NCBI RefSeq assembly: GCF_010686655.1
Contig: NZ_JAAGVY010000007.1
Span: 93,705 to 157,704, forward strand
DNA length: 64,000 nt
Direction: 5' to 3'
Origin: Cryomorpha ignava
GTDB lineage: Bacteria; Bacteroidota; Bacteroidia; Flavobacteriales_D; Cryomorphaceae
Both the position numbers and the translations under genes were made by a program. The number at the start of each line of letters is the position of its first letter. Position 1 is the stretch's first letter. The notes below the pieces were generated by a model. The model did no database searches. It worked only from the letters and a program-made list of their open reading frames with translations, and was not told the DNA's origin. Positions 1 to 7,420 of this stretch are shown one piece after another.

Positions 1-1
1 T

Positions 2-946
2 TACAGAAAATTATCTGAGTTTAAGCCGCAAGCCAAGGCGATTGTTACAGTAGGAACTTTTGATGGTGTACATATTGGCCATCAAAAATTGCTTTCTACG
101 ATTAATGATTTAGCGAAAGCTGAAGATGGCGAATCGGTGCTTTTAACCTTTTCACCTCATCCCAGATTGGTTCTTTTTCCGGAAGATAACGACCTGAAAT
201 TGCTTTCCACACTTGATGAGCGTATTGAGAGATTGCGAAAGTCGGGTCTTGACCATTTAATTGTACATCCGTTTACAATTGATTTTAGTCGGATTACTGC
301 AATAGATTATGTGAGCGAAATTCTCGTTAATCAGCTCGGTGTCCATAAGCTCGTAATTGGCTACGACCATCATTTTGGGCGTAACCGCGAAGGAAATCTA
401 GAGTATTTAAAGAAAGTGGCACCCGAGTGTGGTTTTGAAATAGTAGAAATTCCCGCTCAGGAAATTGACGATGTAAATGTGAGTTCCACAAAAATAAGAA
501 AGGCTCTTGTAGAAGGAAAAGTAAGTCTGGCAAATGAATATCTAGGCTACGAATACGGCATAGATGGCACAGTAGTGAATGGAAATAAGATAGGTAGAAC
601 CATGGGGTTTCCTACAGCCAATATAAAGCCGCTTGACAAATATAAGCTTGTGCCGGGGAGTGGAGTTTATGCCGTTTTGTTTAGAATTGATGATGTATGG
701 TATAAAGGAATGGCCAATATTGGCACCCGTCCCACCGTTACAAATTCTCCAAAATCGGTAATAGAAGTAAATGTTTTCAATTTTGATGGTGACCTTTACG
801 GCAAAAAGGTGCGTGTAGTTTTTGTTAGTCGCCTGCGCAACGAGGTGAAGTTTGAAAATATGGCAGAGCTTGCAAAACAAATGGAAAATGATGCAGACAA
901 TACCGAAATGGCTCTCGCTGATCGCTCTATGGATTTTATGGACTAG
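2..946 (+). CDS. ribF: Bifunctional riboflavin kinase / FAD synthetase (5' end outside window)
   Basis: Makes FMN from riboflavin and FAD from FMN in the cytoplasm. The reading frame is open from base 2, so the gene begins upstream of the window. The first visible residues include GTFDGVHIGH, the nucleotidyltransferase signature of the N-terminal FAD synthetase domain, so only about 10-20 residues should be missing. The C-terminal flavokinase domain shows GRTMGFPTANI, the conserved GxPTAN riboflavin/ATP-binding motif. The end overlaps the next gene by about 59 bases. Family assignment is firm. Confidence 0.95.
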   Translation, partial: YRKLSEFKPQAKAIVTVGTFDGVHIGHQKLLSTINDLAKAEDGESVLLTFSPHPRLVLFPEDNDLKLLSTLDERIERLRKSGLDHLIVHPFTIDFSRITAIDYVSEILVNQLGVHKLVIGYDHHFGRNREGNLEYLKKVAPECGFEIVEIPAQEIDDVNVSSTKIRKALVEGKVSLANEYLGYEYGIDGTVVNGNKIGRTMGFPTANIKPLDKYKLVPGSGVYAVLFRIDDVWYKGMANIGTRPTVTNSPKSVIEVNVFNFDGDLYGKKVRVVFVSRLRNEVKFENMAELAKQMENDADNTEMALADRSMDFMD

Positions 947-1463
947 CTTTACAATCCCTGTCAATCAGAGCATTTGCGAACGCATTGATAAGAACGGAAA
1001 GCTTCAAATAAAAAATACCGACTTAAATAATCTCGGTGCAATATGCAGCTGTGAAAATATAAGATCACTATCTTTTAAAAAGTGCAATTTTGTAGCTTTG
1101 CCGGAATGCGTTTCGACGACTAAGGAGTGCGAATGTACCGCGAATGGAGGGGTAGAGTCTATCTCATTCTCAAAAGCCAATATTCAGCGCCTTCCTGAGG
1201 GGCTCGAAAATTTTAATAATCTGCAAAACCTCGATTTATCATTTACAGATATTGTTTTTCTACCTGAAGATCTCTATCAATTTTATGAGTTAAAAACGCT
1301 CAATCTGCGCGGAACGGGCATTGTGAGTCTGCCCGATGGATTAGAAAATCTTGAAATGATAGATATGCGCATGATTGATTTGAGCCGCGATGATCAGGAG
1401 GCAATTTACGCACAGTATCCAGAAGTTAAAATATATTTTTCGTCACCTTGTCAATGTAAATAA
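888..1463 (+). CDS. Exported leucine-rich-repeat protein
   Basis: About 191 residues. The start chosen (ATG 888, or 891) puts a hydrophobic signal segment (PKWLSLIALWILWTSF) close to the N-terminus; a longer frame reaches back to 852. After it come about four leucine-rich repeats in the second half, with phrases such as LPEGLENFNNLQNLDLS and LPDGLENLEMIDM, and a cysteine-rich middle (SCENI, KKC, PECV, KECECT) that probably forms a capping structure. The likely site of action is the periplasm or cell surface. It starts inside ribF, so it is probably co-transcribed with it. The specific role and partner are unknown; LRRs generally bind proteins. Confidence 0.7.
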   Translation: MMQTIPKWLSLIALWILWTSFTIPVNQSICERIDKNGKLQIKNTDLNNLGAICSCENIRSLSFKKCNFVALPECVSTTKECECTANGGVESISFSKANIQRLPEGLENFNNLQNLDLSFTDIVFLPEDLYQFYELKTLNLRGTGIVSLPDGLENLEMIDMRMIDLSRDDQEAIYAQYPEVKIYFSSPCQCK

Positions 1464-1465
1464 GT

Positions 1466-1732
1466 ATGGAAATAACTCTAGAAATATCTATGTATCCCTT
1501 GCGGGAAGATTACGAAGTTCAAATTCTCAATTTCATTTCAAAACTTGAAAATAATCCAGATTTTACATTGCATGTAAATGCGCTAAGTACACAAATACAA
1601 GGTGATCAAAAAGTGATCATGGATGCCGTAAATAAAGCGATTGCTGAGGTGTATAAAAGCGGAATAAAGGCCACATTTGTAATGAAGGTGCTTCCTGGAG
1701 GAATAGATTTGGCATACGAGCACAATGCTTGA
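1466..1732 (+). CDS. Thiamine-binding YkoF/MTH1187-like protein
   Basis: A 88-residue single-domain protein beginning MEITLEISMYPL and ending in VMKVLPGGIDLAYE, with the alternating strand-helix pattern of the small ferredoxin-fold family (MTH1187/YkoF, DUF77) whose members bind thiamine or related pyrimidines. It starts 2 bases after the LRR gene stop and overlaps the following PnuC-type permease by 8 bases, so the three are one transcription unit. The neighbours (permease, kinase, TPP riboswitch-controlled receptor) support a thiamine role. Identification is from recalled family features rather than an alignment. Confidence 0.7.
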   Translation: MEITLEISMYPLREDYEVQILNFISKLENNPDFTLHVNALSTQIQGDQKVIMDAVNKAIAEVYKSGIKATFVMKVLPGGIDLAYEHNA

Positions 1733-2297
1733 AGCAATTGAAATTATCGCAGTGGCCTTTAATATTGGCTACATCATTTTAGCAGCGCGCGGGAATGCGT
1801 GGTGTTGGCCGCTCGGCATAATCGGTTCTTTATTAAGTATTTGGCTTTTTGTAGAGATTAAACTCTATGCCGAGTCAGTGCTTTTTACCTATTATGTTAT
1901 AATTGGTTTTTATGGATGGTATCAATGGAAAAAGCAACGTACCGACATTGATAATTTACAAATCAGAAACTGGGATTTGAAAAATCATCTATTCTTATTG
2001 GCTGGAGGCTATCTTTCTACCTGGCTGCTCTTTTTATTATTGCAGCATTATACCGATGCCGAAATGCCTTTGCTCGATTCGTTTACAACGATGTTTAGCT
2101 TCATTGCTACCTGGCTCACAGCAAAGCGGTATATCGAAAACTGGCTTTACTGGATTGCACTTAATCTGCTGACAATCTATCTTTATTTTTCGCGCGATTT
2201 GCAAGTCTATGCTGTACTTTCAATGGTATATGCAGTTATGGCGATTTACGGATATTATAGTTGGAATAGAGATTTTAAAGAGCAGGAACTTCTATAA
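1725..2297 (+). CDS. pnuT: PnuC-family vitamin permease, probably thiamine (PnuT)
   Basis: 190 residues, almost entirely membrane: about seven hydrophobic segments. The PnuC-family pattern is visible in the early GNAWCWPLGIIGS and the YGWYQWKK segment. PnuC permeases carry nicotinamide riboside; the PnuT branch carries thiamine, with uptake driven by intracellular phosphorylation. It overlaps the thiamine-binding gene by 8 bases and shares its last base with the start of the NadR-type kinase gene, the pairing expected if the kinase traps the imported vitamin. Family is firm; the substrate (thiamine rather than nicotinamide riboside) is inferred from context. Confidence 0.85.
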   Translation: MLEAIEIIAVAFNIGYIILAARGNAWCWPLGIIGSLLSIWLFVEIKLYAESVLFTYYVIIGFYGWYQWKKQRTDIDNLQIRNWDLKNHLFLLAGGYLSTWLLFLLLQHYTDAEMPLLDSFTTMFSFIATWLTAKRYIENWLYWIALNLLTIYLYFSRDLQVYAVLSMVYAVMAIYGYYSWNRDFKEQELL

Positions 2298-2818
2298 TGT
2301 CTATTCTGAAAATAGCGATAACGGGCCCTGAGTCATCGGGTAAATCAGCGCTAAGCAAATCTCTTGCGGCTTATTACAGCACTAGCTACGCGCCAGAATA
2401 TGCCCGAACTTTCCTTGAGAAAACGGGTGGTGAATACGATTTTAATGACCTGATTTTGATTGCAAAAGGTCAGGTAGCCAATGAAAAAAAGGCTTTAGCC
2501 AAAGCAGAGAAAGTTTGTTTTTTTGATACAGATATGCTCGTGCTGAAAGTTTGGGCAGAATTTCGTTTTGGCAAGGTCCCTGAATTTATCGAAACCGCTT
2601 TTCAGCGAAAGCGTTATGACCACTACCTGCTCTGTAAGCCCGATTTAACTTGGGAAGCTGATGCTTTCCGGGAAAGCCCAAACCAGGCAGAACGTGATTT
2701 GCTTTTTAAGATTTATGTTGAAGAGTTGGAAAAAATTGGTGCAACTTACCATATTATAAGTGGGTTGGGAGAGGAGAGATTAAAGTCGGGCGTTGAGTAT
2801 TTGAAACGTTATATTTAG
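2297..2818 (+). CDS. NadR-type P-loop kinase (thiamine or nicotinamide riboside kinase)
   Basis: 173 residues with an N-terminal Walker A motif, ITGPESSGKSALS, followed by the APEYAR and FFDTD segments typical of the ribosylnicotinamide kinase domain of NadR. The nucleotidyltransferase and DNA-binding domains of full NadR are absent, so it is a stand-alone kinase. It begins on the last base of the permease gene. In this gene set it could phosphorylate thiamine after import instead of nicotinamide riboside; the sequence alone cannot decide. The family call is strong, the substrate an inference. Confidence 0.8.
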   Translation: MSILKIAITGPESSGKSALSKSLAAYYSTSYAPEYARTFLEKTGGEYDFNDLILIAKGQVANEKKALAKAEKVCFFDTDMLVLKVWAEFRFGKVPEFIETAFQRKRYDHYLLCKPDLTWEADAFRESPNQAERDLLFKIYVEELEKIGATYHIISGLGEERLKSGVEYLKRYI

Positions 2819-3143
2819 CGGTTGTGGGTTATTCTAAAGCGTTGAAAGCGGAAATCAATTTCAATGTGAAACTTGAAAATGAATATATACAACTTGTTCA
2901 AAGCGACCTCAAAGTTTTAATCTTAGAATACGCAGCGCTCTCACGTGGTTATTGAGCGCAGTCGAACTTAACGTAGTGATCTCATGACCGCAGGGAATAA
3001 ATGCAGCGAAGCAACTGATCGAAGCGATCACTTTAACACCTTGAAAAATTAACACGAGCGAAAAGCTAAATCTTTGAGGTCTGACCGACATATTGTTGTG
3101 AATTCAATTTTCGAGCAATCTAAGAACCAAAAACCAAAAACCC
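2819..3143. other. Gene-free spacer with an inverted-repeat element
   Basis: No credible gene is visible. The stretch 2905-3081 is bounded by a 10-bp inverted repeat, GACCTCAAAG and CTTTGAGGTC, and contains a small hairpin (GATCGAAGCGATC). A related GTCTGACCTCAAAG word occurs near 29304, downstream of another gene, so this looks like part of a dispersed intergenic repeat. Just after it, near 3124, are two CCAAAAA heptamers. Confidence 0.5.
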
Positions 3144-3173
3144 TTTGCTGTTACCAAAAAAGAAATACCTTTG
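3144..3173 (+). promoter_or_regulatory. Promoter of the riboswitch-TonB receptor transcript
   Basis: TTTG at 3144-3147, an 18-base spacer, then TACCTTTG at 3166-3173. This matches the Bacteroidota consensus (TTG, 17-20 nt, TAnnTTTG). Transcription would start near 3180, immediately before the riboswitch. Confidence 0.7.
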
Positions 3174-3182
3174 CCGCATCTC

Positions 3183-3301
3183 ACAGGGGTGCCTATATCT
3201 AAAAGCCAAACGTGGTTTTAAGACAGGCTGAGATCATACCCTACAAGCAATAAGTTTATTGACTTGTACACCTGATCCGGTTAATGCCGGCGTAGGGAGG
3301 A
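3183..3301 (+). ncRNA. TPP riboswitch (THI element)
   Basis: Contains the diagnostic TPP-aptamer core: ACAGGGGTGCC near 3184, CTGAGATCATACCC at 3228-3241, and ACCTGATCCGGTTAATGCCGG followed by CGTAGGGA at its 3' end. It lies in the leader of the TonB-dependent receptor, 59 bases before the start codon. Downstream, CTCTCCCC (about 3320-3327) can pair with the 3' aptamer strand GTAGGGAGG (3292-3300), a plausible alternative helix by which ligand binding would be read out. The aptamer is firm; the switching mechanism is inferred. Confidence 0.95.
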
Positions 3302-3359
3302 AAATTAGTTGGCTTGCGCTCTCCCCGAGTGGCAACCATTACTAAAAAACAAAATCTAA

Positions 3360-5810
3360 ATGTTGATCAAATTGAAGTATGCTGCAATGGCGGCAATGCT
3401 CTATGCGCTACCAATTGCAGCGCAGAGTCAAATTAATGGAGTGGTAACTAGCAATACGGGCGGAGCCCTCGGTGGAGCCCATGTAGTATTAAACGGATAC
3501 GAACGAGCAGTTTACACGAGTTTTAACGGTGAATTTGAATTCGGAAATCTGAAACCGGAAAAGTACGCGCTAAGGGTTAGTTATATTGGGTATCAGACTT
3601 ATTATGATACGCTTGAAGCCGGTAGAAATGGAGAGAATTTGAAAATAATTCTTGAACCTTCTCGGTTTCTAACCGACGAAGTGGTGGTGAGCGCTACGCG
3701 GCTTTCGCAAAAAGCCCCGGCAACTTTCAAAAACATCAGTAAACGCGAAATCGAAGAACGAAATCTCGGTCAGGATTTGCCCATGCTTTTAAATTATACC
3801 CCATCACTAGTTGCAACGAGCGATGCAGGAGCAGGTGTTGGCTATACCAGCATGCGTATTCGAGGAAGCGACCAAACCCGAATAAATGTGACCGTAAATG
3901 GAATCCCGATCAATGACCCCGAATCACAGGGTGTGTTTTGGGTAAATATGCCCGATATTTCCAGTAGTTTGTCGAGTATTCAGATTCAGCGTGGTTTGGG
4001 AACTTCTACAAATGGATCGGGTGCTTTTGGAGCTTCTATAAATATGGAAACCAATACATTGGATCAGGGCGCTGGAGGAATGATTTCAAATAGCTTTGGC
4101 TCTTTCAATACAAGAAAACACACCGTGCAGTTTAATTCGGGACTCCTGAATAATGGCTTTGCCGTGGAAGGCCGACTTTCTGAAATAGCCAGCGACGGAT
4201 ATATTGACAGAGCGTCGAGCAATCTCCGTAGCTATTATCTTTCCGGTGGTTATTACGGTGAAAAAACTGTTGTAAAGGCTATTACATTTTCCGGAACGGA
4301 ACGCACTTATCAAAGTTGGTACGGTACACCTCAGTCGCGGTTGAACAATGATGTGGATGGAATGCTTACTCATGCTGCCAATGAAGGTTATAGCGAAGCA
4401 CAGACCCAAAATTTACTCAACTCGGGACGCACATACAACTATTACACTTACGATAATCAAGTTGATGATTATGAGCAAACGCATTACCAACTCCATCTTA
4501 TTCAGAAATTTGCGCCGAATTTAAGCCTTACTCTGGCGGGTCACTATACCAAAGGACAGGGATTTTTTGAAGAGTACAAACCACGAGCTAAATTTATTGA
4601 TTACGGAAAGCCGAATGCGATAATAGGTGGAGATACAATCTCCAGAACCGATATTATTCGGCGAAGATGGCTCGACAATGATTTTTACGGAGGAACATTC
4701 TCACTTAATTACGAGAAGAATAATCACAACTTAACTCTCGGAGGGGGAGCTCACTTTTATCGTGGCAATCACTTTGGCGAAATCGTCTGGGCTGAGGTAT
4801 CCACCACAGTTGATCACTTGGAAGAGTATTATAGGAATATTGGTGATAAAGACGAAGTAAACATTTACGGAAAGTGGGACTACAGCCTGGAAAAATGGAC
4901 TTTTATGGCCGATTTGCAAATTCGATCTGTGAATTATATCACGAACGGCATTGACAATGATCAATTGAATATTGATGTAAGCGAGCAGTTTTTATTTGTG
5001 AATCCTAAAGTGGGTGCTCGCTATAAGCTGAACTCCCGCAGTAGCATATATGGATATGCCGGACGCGGAAACCGTGAGCCGGTTCGAAATGATTTTATAG
5101 ACGCTCCCGAAGGTACTAAGCCACGCGCTGAGACATTGAATAATTTTGAGGCTGGCTACGCGCTTATCGATGATAAATTAAACCTGACTTTTAATGGGTT
5201 TTATATGGATTACGAAAACCAGCTGGTGCTTACCGGCGAGCTGAATGATGTGGGCTCATCTGTGCGCCGAAATGTGGATAAGAGCTACAGGGCAGGCGTG
5301 GAGATAGATGGAACTTACATGTTCCTTAAAGAGTTTGGGGTGAATGCCAACGCCGCTTTTAGCCGGAATAAGATTGAAAACTTTAATGAGGTGATTTATG
5401 ATTACGATGAAATTAATGGAGGTATTTTGAATAAAAACTACAATGATGTTGACATTAGTTTCAGCCCGACGGTGGTAGCCTCAGGAATGCTTATAATTAA
5501 ACCGCTTAAAAACCTGGAGATTAACTTTATGTCTAAATATGTGAGCAAACAATATTTGGATAATACGGCCAGCGATGTGAGATCTATTGATGCATACTGG
5601 GTTAATGATTTAAGAATAGGTTATGGAATCGACGATTTAGTATTTGATAGAATTGAATTCAATTTGCTCATTAACAATATTTTCGATGCTAAATATTCGT
5701 CAAATGGATACACCTATTCTTATGCCTTCGGCGGTGACTTAACGACCGAGAATTTTTATTATCCGCAGGCTGGAACTAATTTCCTAATTGGGCTTAATTT
5801 GGTTTTTTAA
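3360..5810 (+). CDS. TonB-dependent outer-membrane receptor, predicted for thiamine
   Basis: 816 residues. A signal peptide (ending ALPIAAQSQ) is followed by a carboxypeptidase-regulatory-like domain (QINGVVTSN to IILEP, roughly residues 24-100), then the plug domain (TDEVVVSATRLSQ, with MRIRGSDQTRINVTVNGIPIND) and a C-terminal beta-barrel ending in the aromatic LIGLNLVF. It is an energised importer in the outer membrane. Its leader carries a TPP riboswitch, so expression should fall when thiamine pyrophosphate is abundant; this points to thiamine or a precursor as cargo and agrees with the permease and kinase genes upstream. Receptor family certain, cargo inferred. Confidence 0.92.
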   Translation: MLIKLKYAAMAAMLYALPIAAQSQINGVVTSNTGGALGGAHVVLNGYERAVYTSFNGEFEFGNLKPEKYALRVSYIGYQTYYDTLEAGRNGENLKIILEPSRFLTDEVVVSATRLSQKAPATFKNISKREIEERNLGQDLPMLLNYTPSLVATSDAGAGVGYTSMRIRGSDQTRINVTVNGIPINDPESQGVFWVNMPDISSSLSSIQIQRGLGTSTNGSGAFGASINMETNTLDQGAGGMISNSFGSFNTRKHTVQFNSGLLNNGFAVEGRLSEIASDGYIDRASSNLRSYYLSGGYYGEKTVVKAITFSGTERTYQSWYGTPQSRLNNDVDGMLTHAANEGYSEAQTQNLLNSGRTYNYYTYDNQVDDYEQTHYQLHLIQKFAPNLSLTLAGHYTKGQGFFEEYKPRAKFIDYGKPNAIIGGDTISRTDIIRRRWLDNDFYGGTFSLNYEKNNHNLTLGGGAHFYRGNHFGEIVWAEVSTTVDHLEEYYRNIGDKDEVNIYGKWDYSLEKWTFMADLQIRSVNYITNGIDNDQLNIDVSEQFLFVNPKVGARYKLNSRSSIYGYAGRGNREPVRNDFIDAPEGTKPRAETLNNFEAGYALIDDKLNLTFNGFYMDYENQLVLTGELNDVGSSVRRNVDKSYRAGVEIDGTYMFLKEFGVNANAAFSRNKIENFNEVIYDYDEINGGILNKNYNDVDISFSPTVVASGMLIIKPLKNLEINFMSKYVSKQYLDNTASDVRSIDAYWVNDLRIGYGIDDLVFDRIEFNLLINNIFDAKYSSNGYTYSYAFGGDLTTENFYYPQAGTNFLIGLNLVF

Positions 5811-5813
5811 TAT

Positions 5814-5964
5814 TTTCCGCGCGATAAATCGCGCGTTAAAAGGAGGGTTTCTCTGGTTTCCGCGCGATAAATCGCGCTTTAAAAGGAGGGTTTCTCTGGT
5901 TTCCGCGCGATAAATCGCGCGTTAAAAGGAAGGTTTCTCTGGTTTCCGCGCGATAAATCGCGCG
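5814..5964. repeat. 43-bp tandem array of CGCGCGAT palindromes
   Basis: Three full 43-bp units begin at 5814, 5857 and 5900, and a partial fourth at 5943. Each carries the inverted repeat CGCGCGATAAATCGCGCG (second unit has one change) followed by TTAAAAGGAGGGTTTCTCTGG. The array sits between the convergent ends of the receptor gene and the histidine kinase gene and runs to within one base of the kinase stop codon (CTA at 5966). Each palindrome can form a GC-rich hairpin, so the array may act as a bidirectional terminator or be a REP-like element. Confidence 0.85.
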
Positions 5965-5965
5965 G

Positions 5966-6883
5966 CTACAGGGGTAATTCGACGATAAATTTACTGCCAG
6001 TTGGCGAATTATCTTCGATATGAATTTTTCCGCCGGTCATGCTCACCAATTCTTTTACGATGTACAAGCCGAGACCCGTACCTTTTTGGGTGCGGGTTTC
6101 TTCATTTTCGGCGCGATAAAATTTGTCAAAAACCCGGTTCTTTAATTCATTCGGAATGCCCATGCCATAATCTGAAACCACCAGAGTAGCTTTTGAATTT
6201 TGGGTAGATAGTTTTACTTCAATAGCTTGATCTCCACCGTATTTTAATGCGTTTTCAATTAAATTGATCACTATAGACTCATAATTGTGCATATCTGTAT
6301 AGCCGATAATGCCAGAATCAATAGCGGTGTTTATTTCAGATTTTCCCGATGTTTGAGCAATTCGGGATACGAGTTTTTTGGTAAGCTCGCTTAAGTTTAT
6401 TTCAGATTTGTCGAGGGTGTCTTTCCCATTTTCAATTCGTGTAGCGAGTAGTACATTTTCTATGAGCAAACTTAGCCGTTCTGTATTCTCTCGCACATTA
6501 TTTTGCAGTAAGTTGCGCTGTTCTACATCTAAATTCTCGCGTTTTGCAAGTGTGTCCATACACAGTTGAATTGCTGCCAGAGGTGTTTTAAGCTCGTGTG
6601 TTATAGAGAGTAGAAAATTTCGCTGCTGGCGCACGAGTTTTATTTCTTTGTTAATTGTGCGCTGTGTAATGAAAATGCCGGCGAGGAGGAATATAAAAAA
6701 AACCGATCCCTCACCAATGATCATCCATACTTTTAGATTACCCAGACCGGGATCTGCCGATGCGTAGTGCTCAATATTGAGCTTGATAAGCAAATACGCC
6801 CACCAAAAAAATTGAAGAAGTATATAAATAGTAAGCAGGTAAAAAAGTATGCTTACTCTTTTACCTGCTTTCGTAGATTGCAT
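5966..6883 (-). CDS. Membrane sensor histidine kinase
   Basis: 305 residues. Two transmembrane segments (about 11-33 and 53-73) flank a short periplasmic loop of some 20 residues. Then the H-box SITHELKTPL with phospho-acceptor His96, the N-box NLIENALKYGG, the G1 box DYGMGIP and the G2 box GTGLGLYIV. All catalytic motifs are present. No response regulator gene lies beside it, so it is an orphan here; the nearest co-directional gene is a small secreted protein 15 bases upstream, which could be co-expressed. Signal unknown; the tiny loop suggests sensing within the membrane or through a partner. Confidence 0.9.
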   Translation of the reverse strand: MQSTKAGKRVSILFYLLTIYILLQFFWWAYLLIKLNIEHYASADPGLGNLKVWMIIGEGSVFFIFLLAGIFITQRTINKEIKLVRQQRNFLLSITHELKTPLAAIQLCMDTLAKRENLDVEQRNLLQNNVRENTERLSLLIENVLLATRIENGKDTLDKSEINLSELTKKLVSRIAQTSGKSEINTAIDSGIIGYTDMHNYESIVINLIENALKYGGDQAIEVKLSTQNSKATLVVSDYGMGIPNELKNRVFDKFYRAENEETRTQKGTGLGLYIVKELVSMTGGKIHIEDNSPTGSKFIVELPL

Positions 6884-6898
6884 GACTTATTTGCGAAA

Positions 6899-7336
6899 TT
6901 AATACTCCACTTTAGTACGGAAGTAATATTTCATTAGCTTCCCTTCTTTTCCAGGATGATTTGTCACAGAAATTAATTCTAGCTTTTGCTGCGCCATAAG
7001 GTTTAATAGATCTGTTTCAGACATTACCATTCTTGCAGCATCCTGCATTTTGAGACCCATTTCCTTTGCACGTTCTAACTTATCATCACCAGTTTTGTTT
7101 TCGCTTTCTTCAAATTTGATGGTGAAGTTTTTGTCTTCAATAATGACGGTCGCTACAGAATAAACCCATCTGTATTCAGGCTCTTTTACAGAATCGTCGG
7201 TAGTGGAGGTTTGAGAAACGCTCGTTTCAACTTGACTCTTATCCGTTTTTTTAGTTTTTTGCGCAGATGCAACATTGATGCAAAGAGCGAATGCAACGGA
7301 CAGAACGAGGGTTTTTAAGATTGTTGAATTATTCAT
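6899..7336 (-). CDS. Secreted protein of unknown function upstream of the histidine kinase
   Basis: 145 residues with a clear signal peptide (LKTLVLSVAFALCINVASAQ), a Lys/Ser/Thr-rich linker, then a small domain (EYRWVYSVATVIIEDKNFTIKFEE through to YYFRTKVEY). No family recognised. It has its own promoter (TATCTTTG at 7356-7363) and ends 15 bases before the histidine kinase start, so both are probably transcribed together; it could be a periplasmic accessory to that sensor, which is an inference from position only. Confidence 0.65.
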   Translation of the reverse strand: MNNSTILKTLVLSVAFALCINVASAQKTKKTDKSQVETSVSQTSTTDDSVKEPEYRWVYSVATVIIEDKNFTIKFEESENKTGDDKLERAKEMGLKMQDAARMVMSETDLLNLMAQQKLELISVTNHPGKEGKLMKYYFRTKVEY

Positions 7337-7355
7337 ATTTGTGTTGATTTTTTTT

Positions 7356-7363
7356 CAAAGATA
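7356..7363 (-). promoter_or_regulatory. -7 element for the secreted protein / histidine kinase unit
   Basis: TATCTTTG on the minus strand, a full match to TAnnTTTG, about 20 bases before the start codon. No clear TTG was seen at -33. Confidence 0.5.
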
Positions 7364-7395
7364 GAAAAATCGCAATGTAGCCCGTTTAAAAAACC

Positions 7396-7403
7396 TATTT
7401 TTG
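7396..7403 (+). promoter_or_regulatory. -7 element for the methyltransferase gene
   Basis: TATTTTTG, matching TAnnTTTG, ends 17 bases before the ATG at 7421. No convincing -33 TTG. Confidence 0.45.
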
Positions 7404-7420
7404 AACTTGTTTTTTAAATT

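Noticed and set aside
2909..3091. Minus-strand ORF of 60 codons
   Set aside because: It spans an inverted-repeat element, has unnatural composition and no homologous feel; read as repeat sequence.
5814..5964. CRISPR array
   Set aside because: The sequence between palindromes is the same in every unit, so there are no unique spacers, and no cas gene is present.
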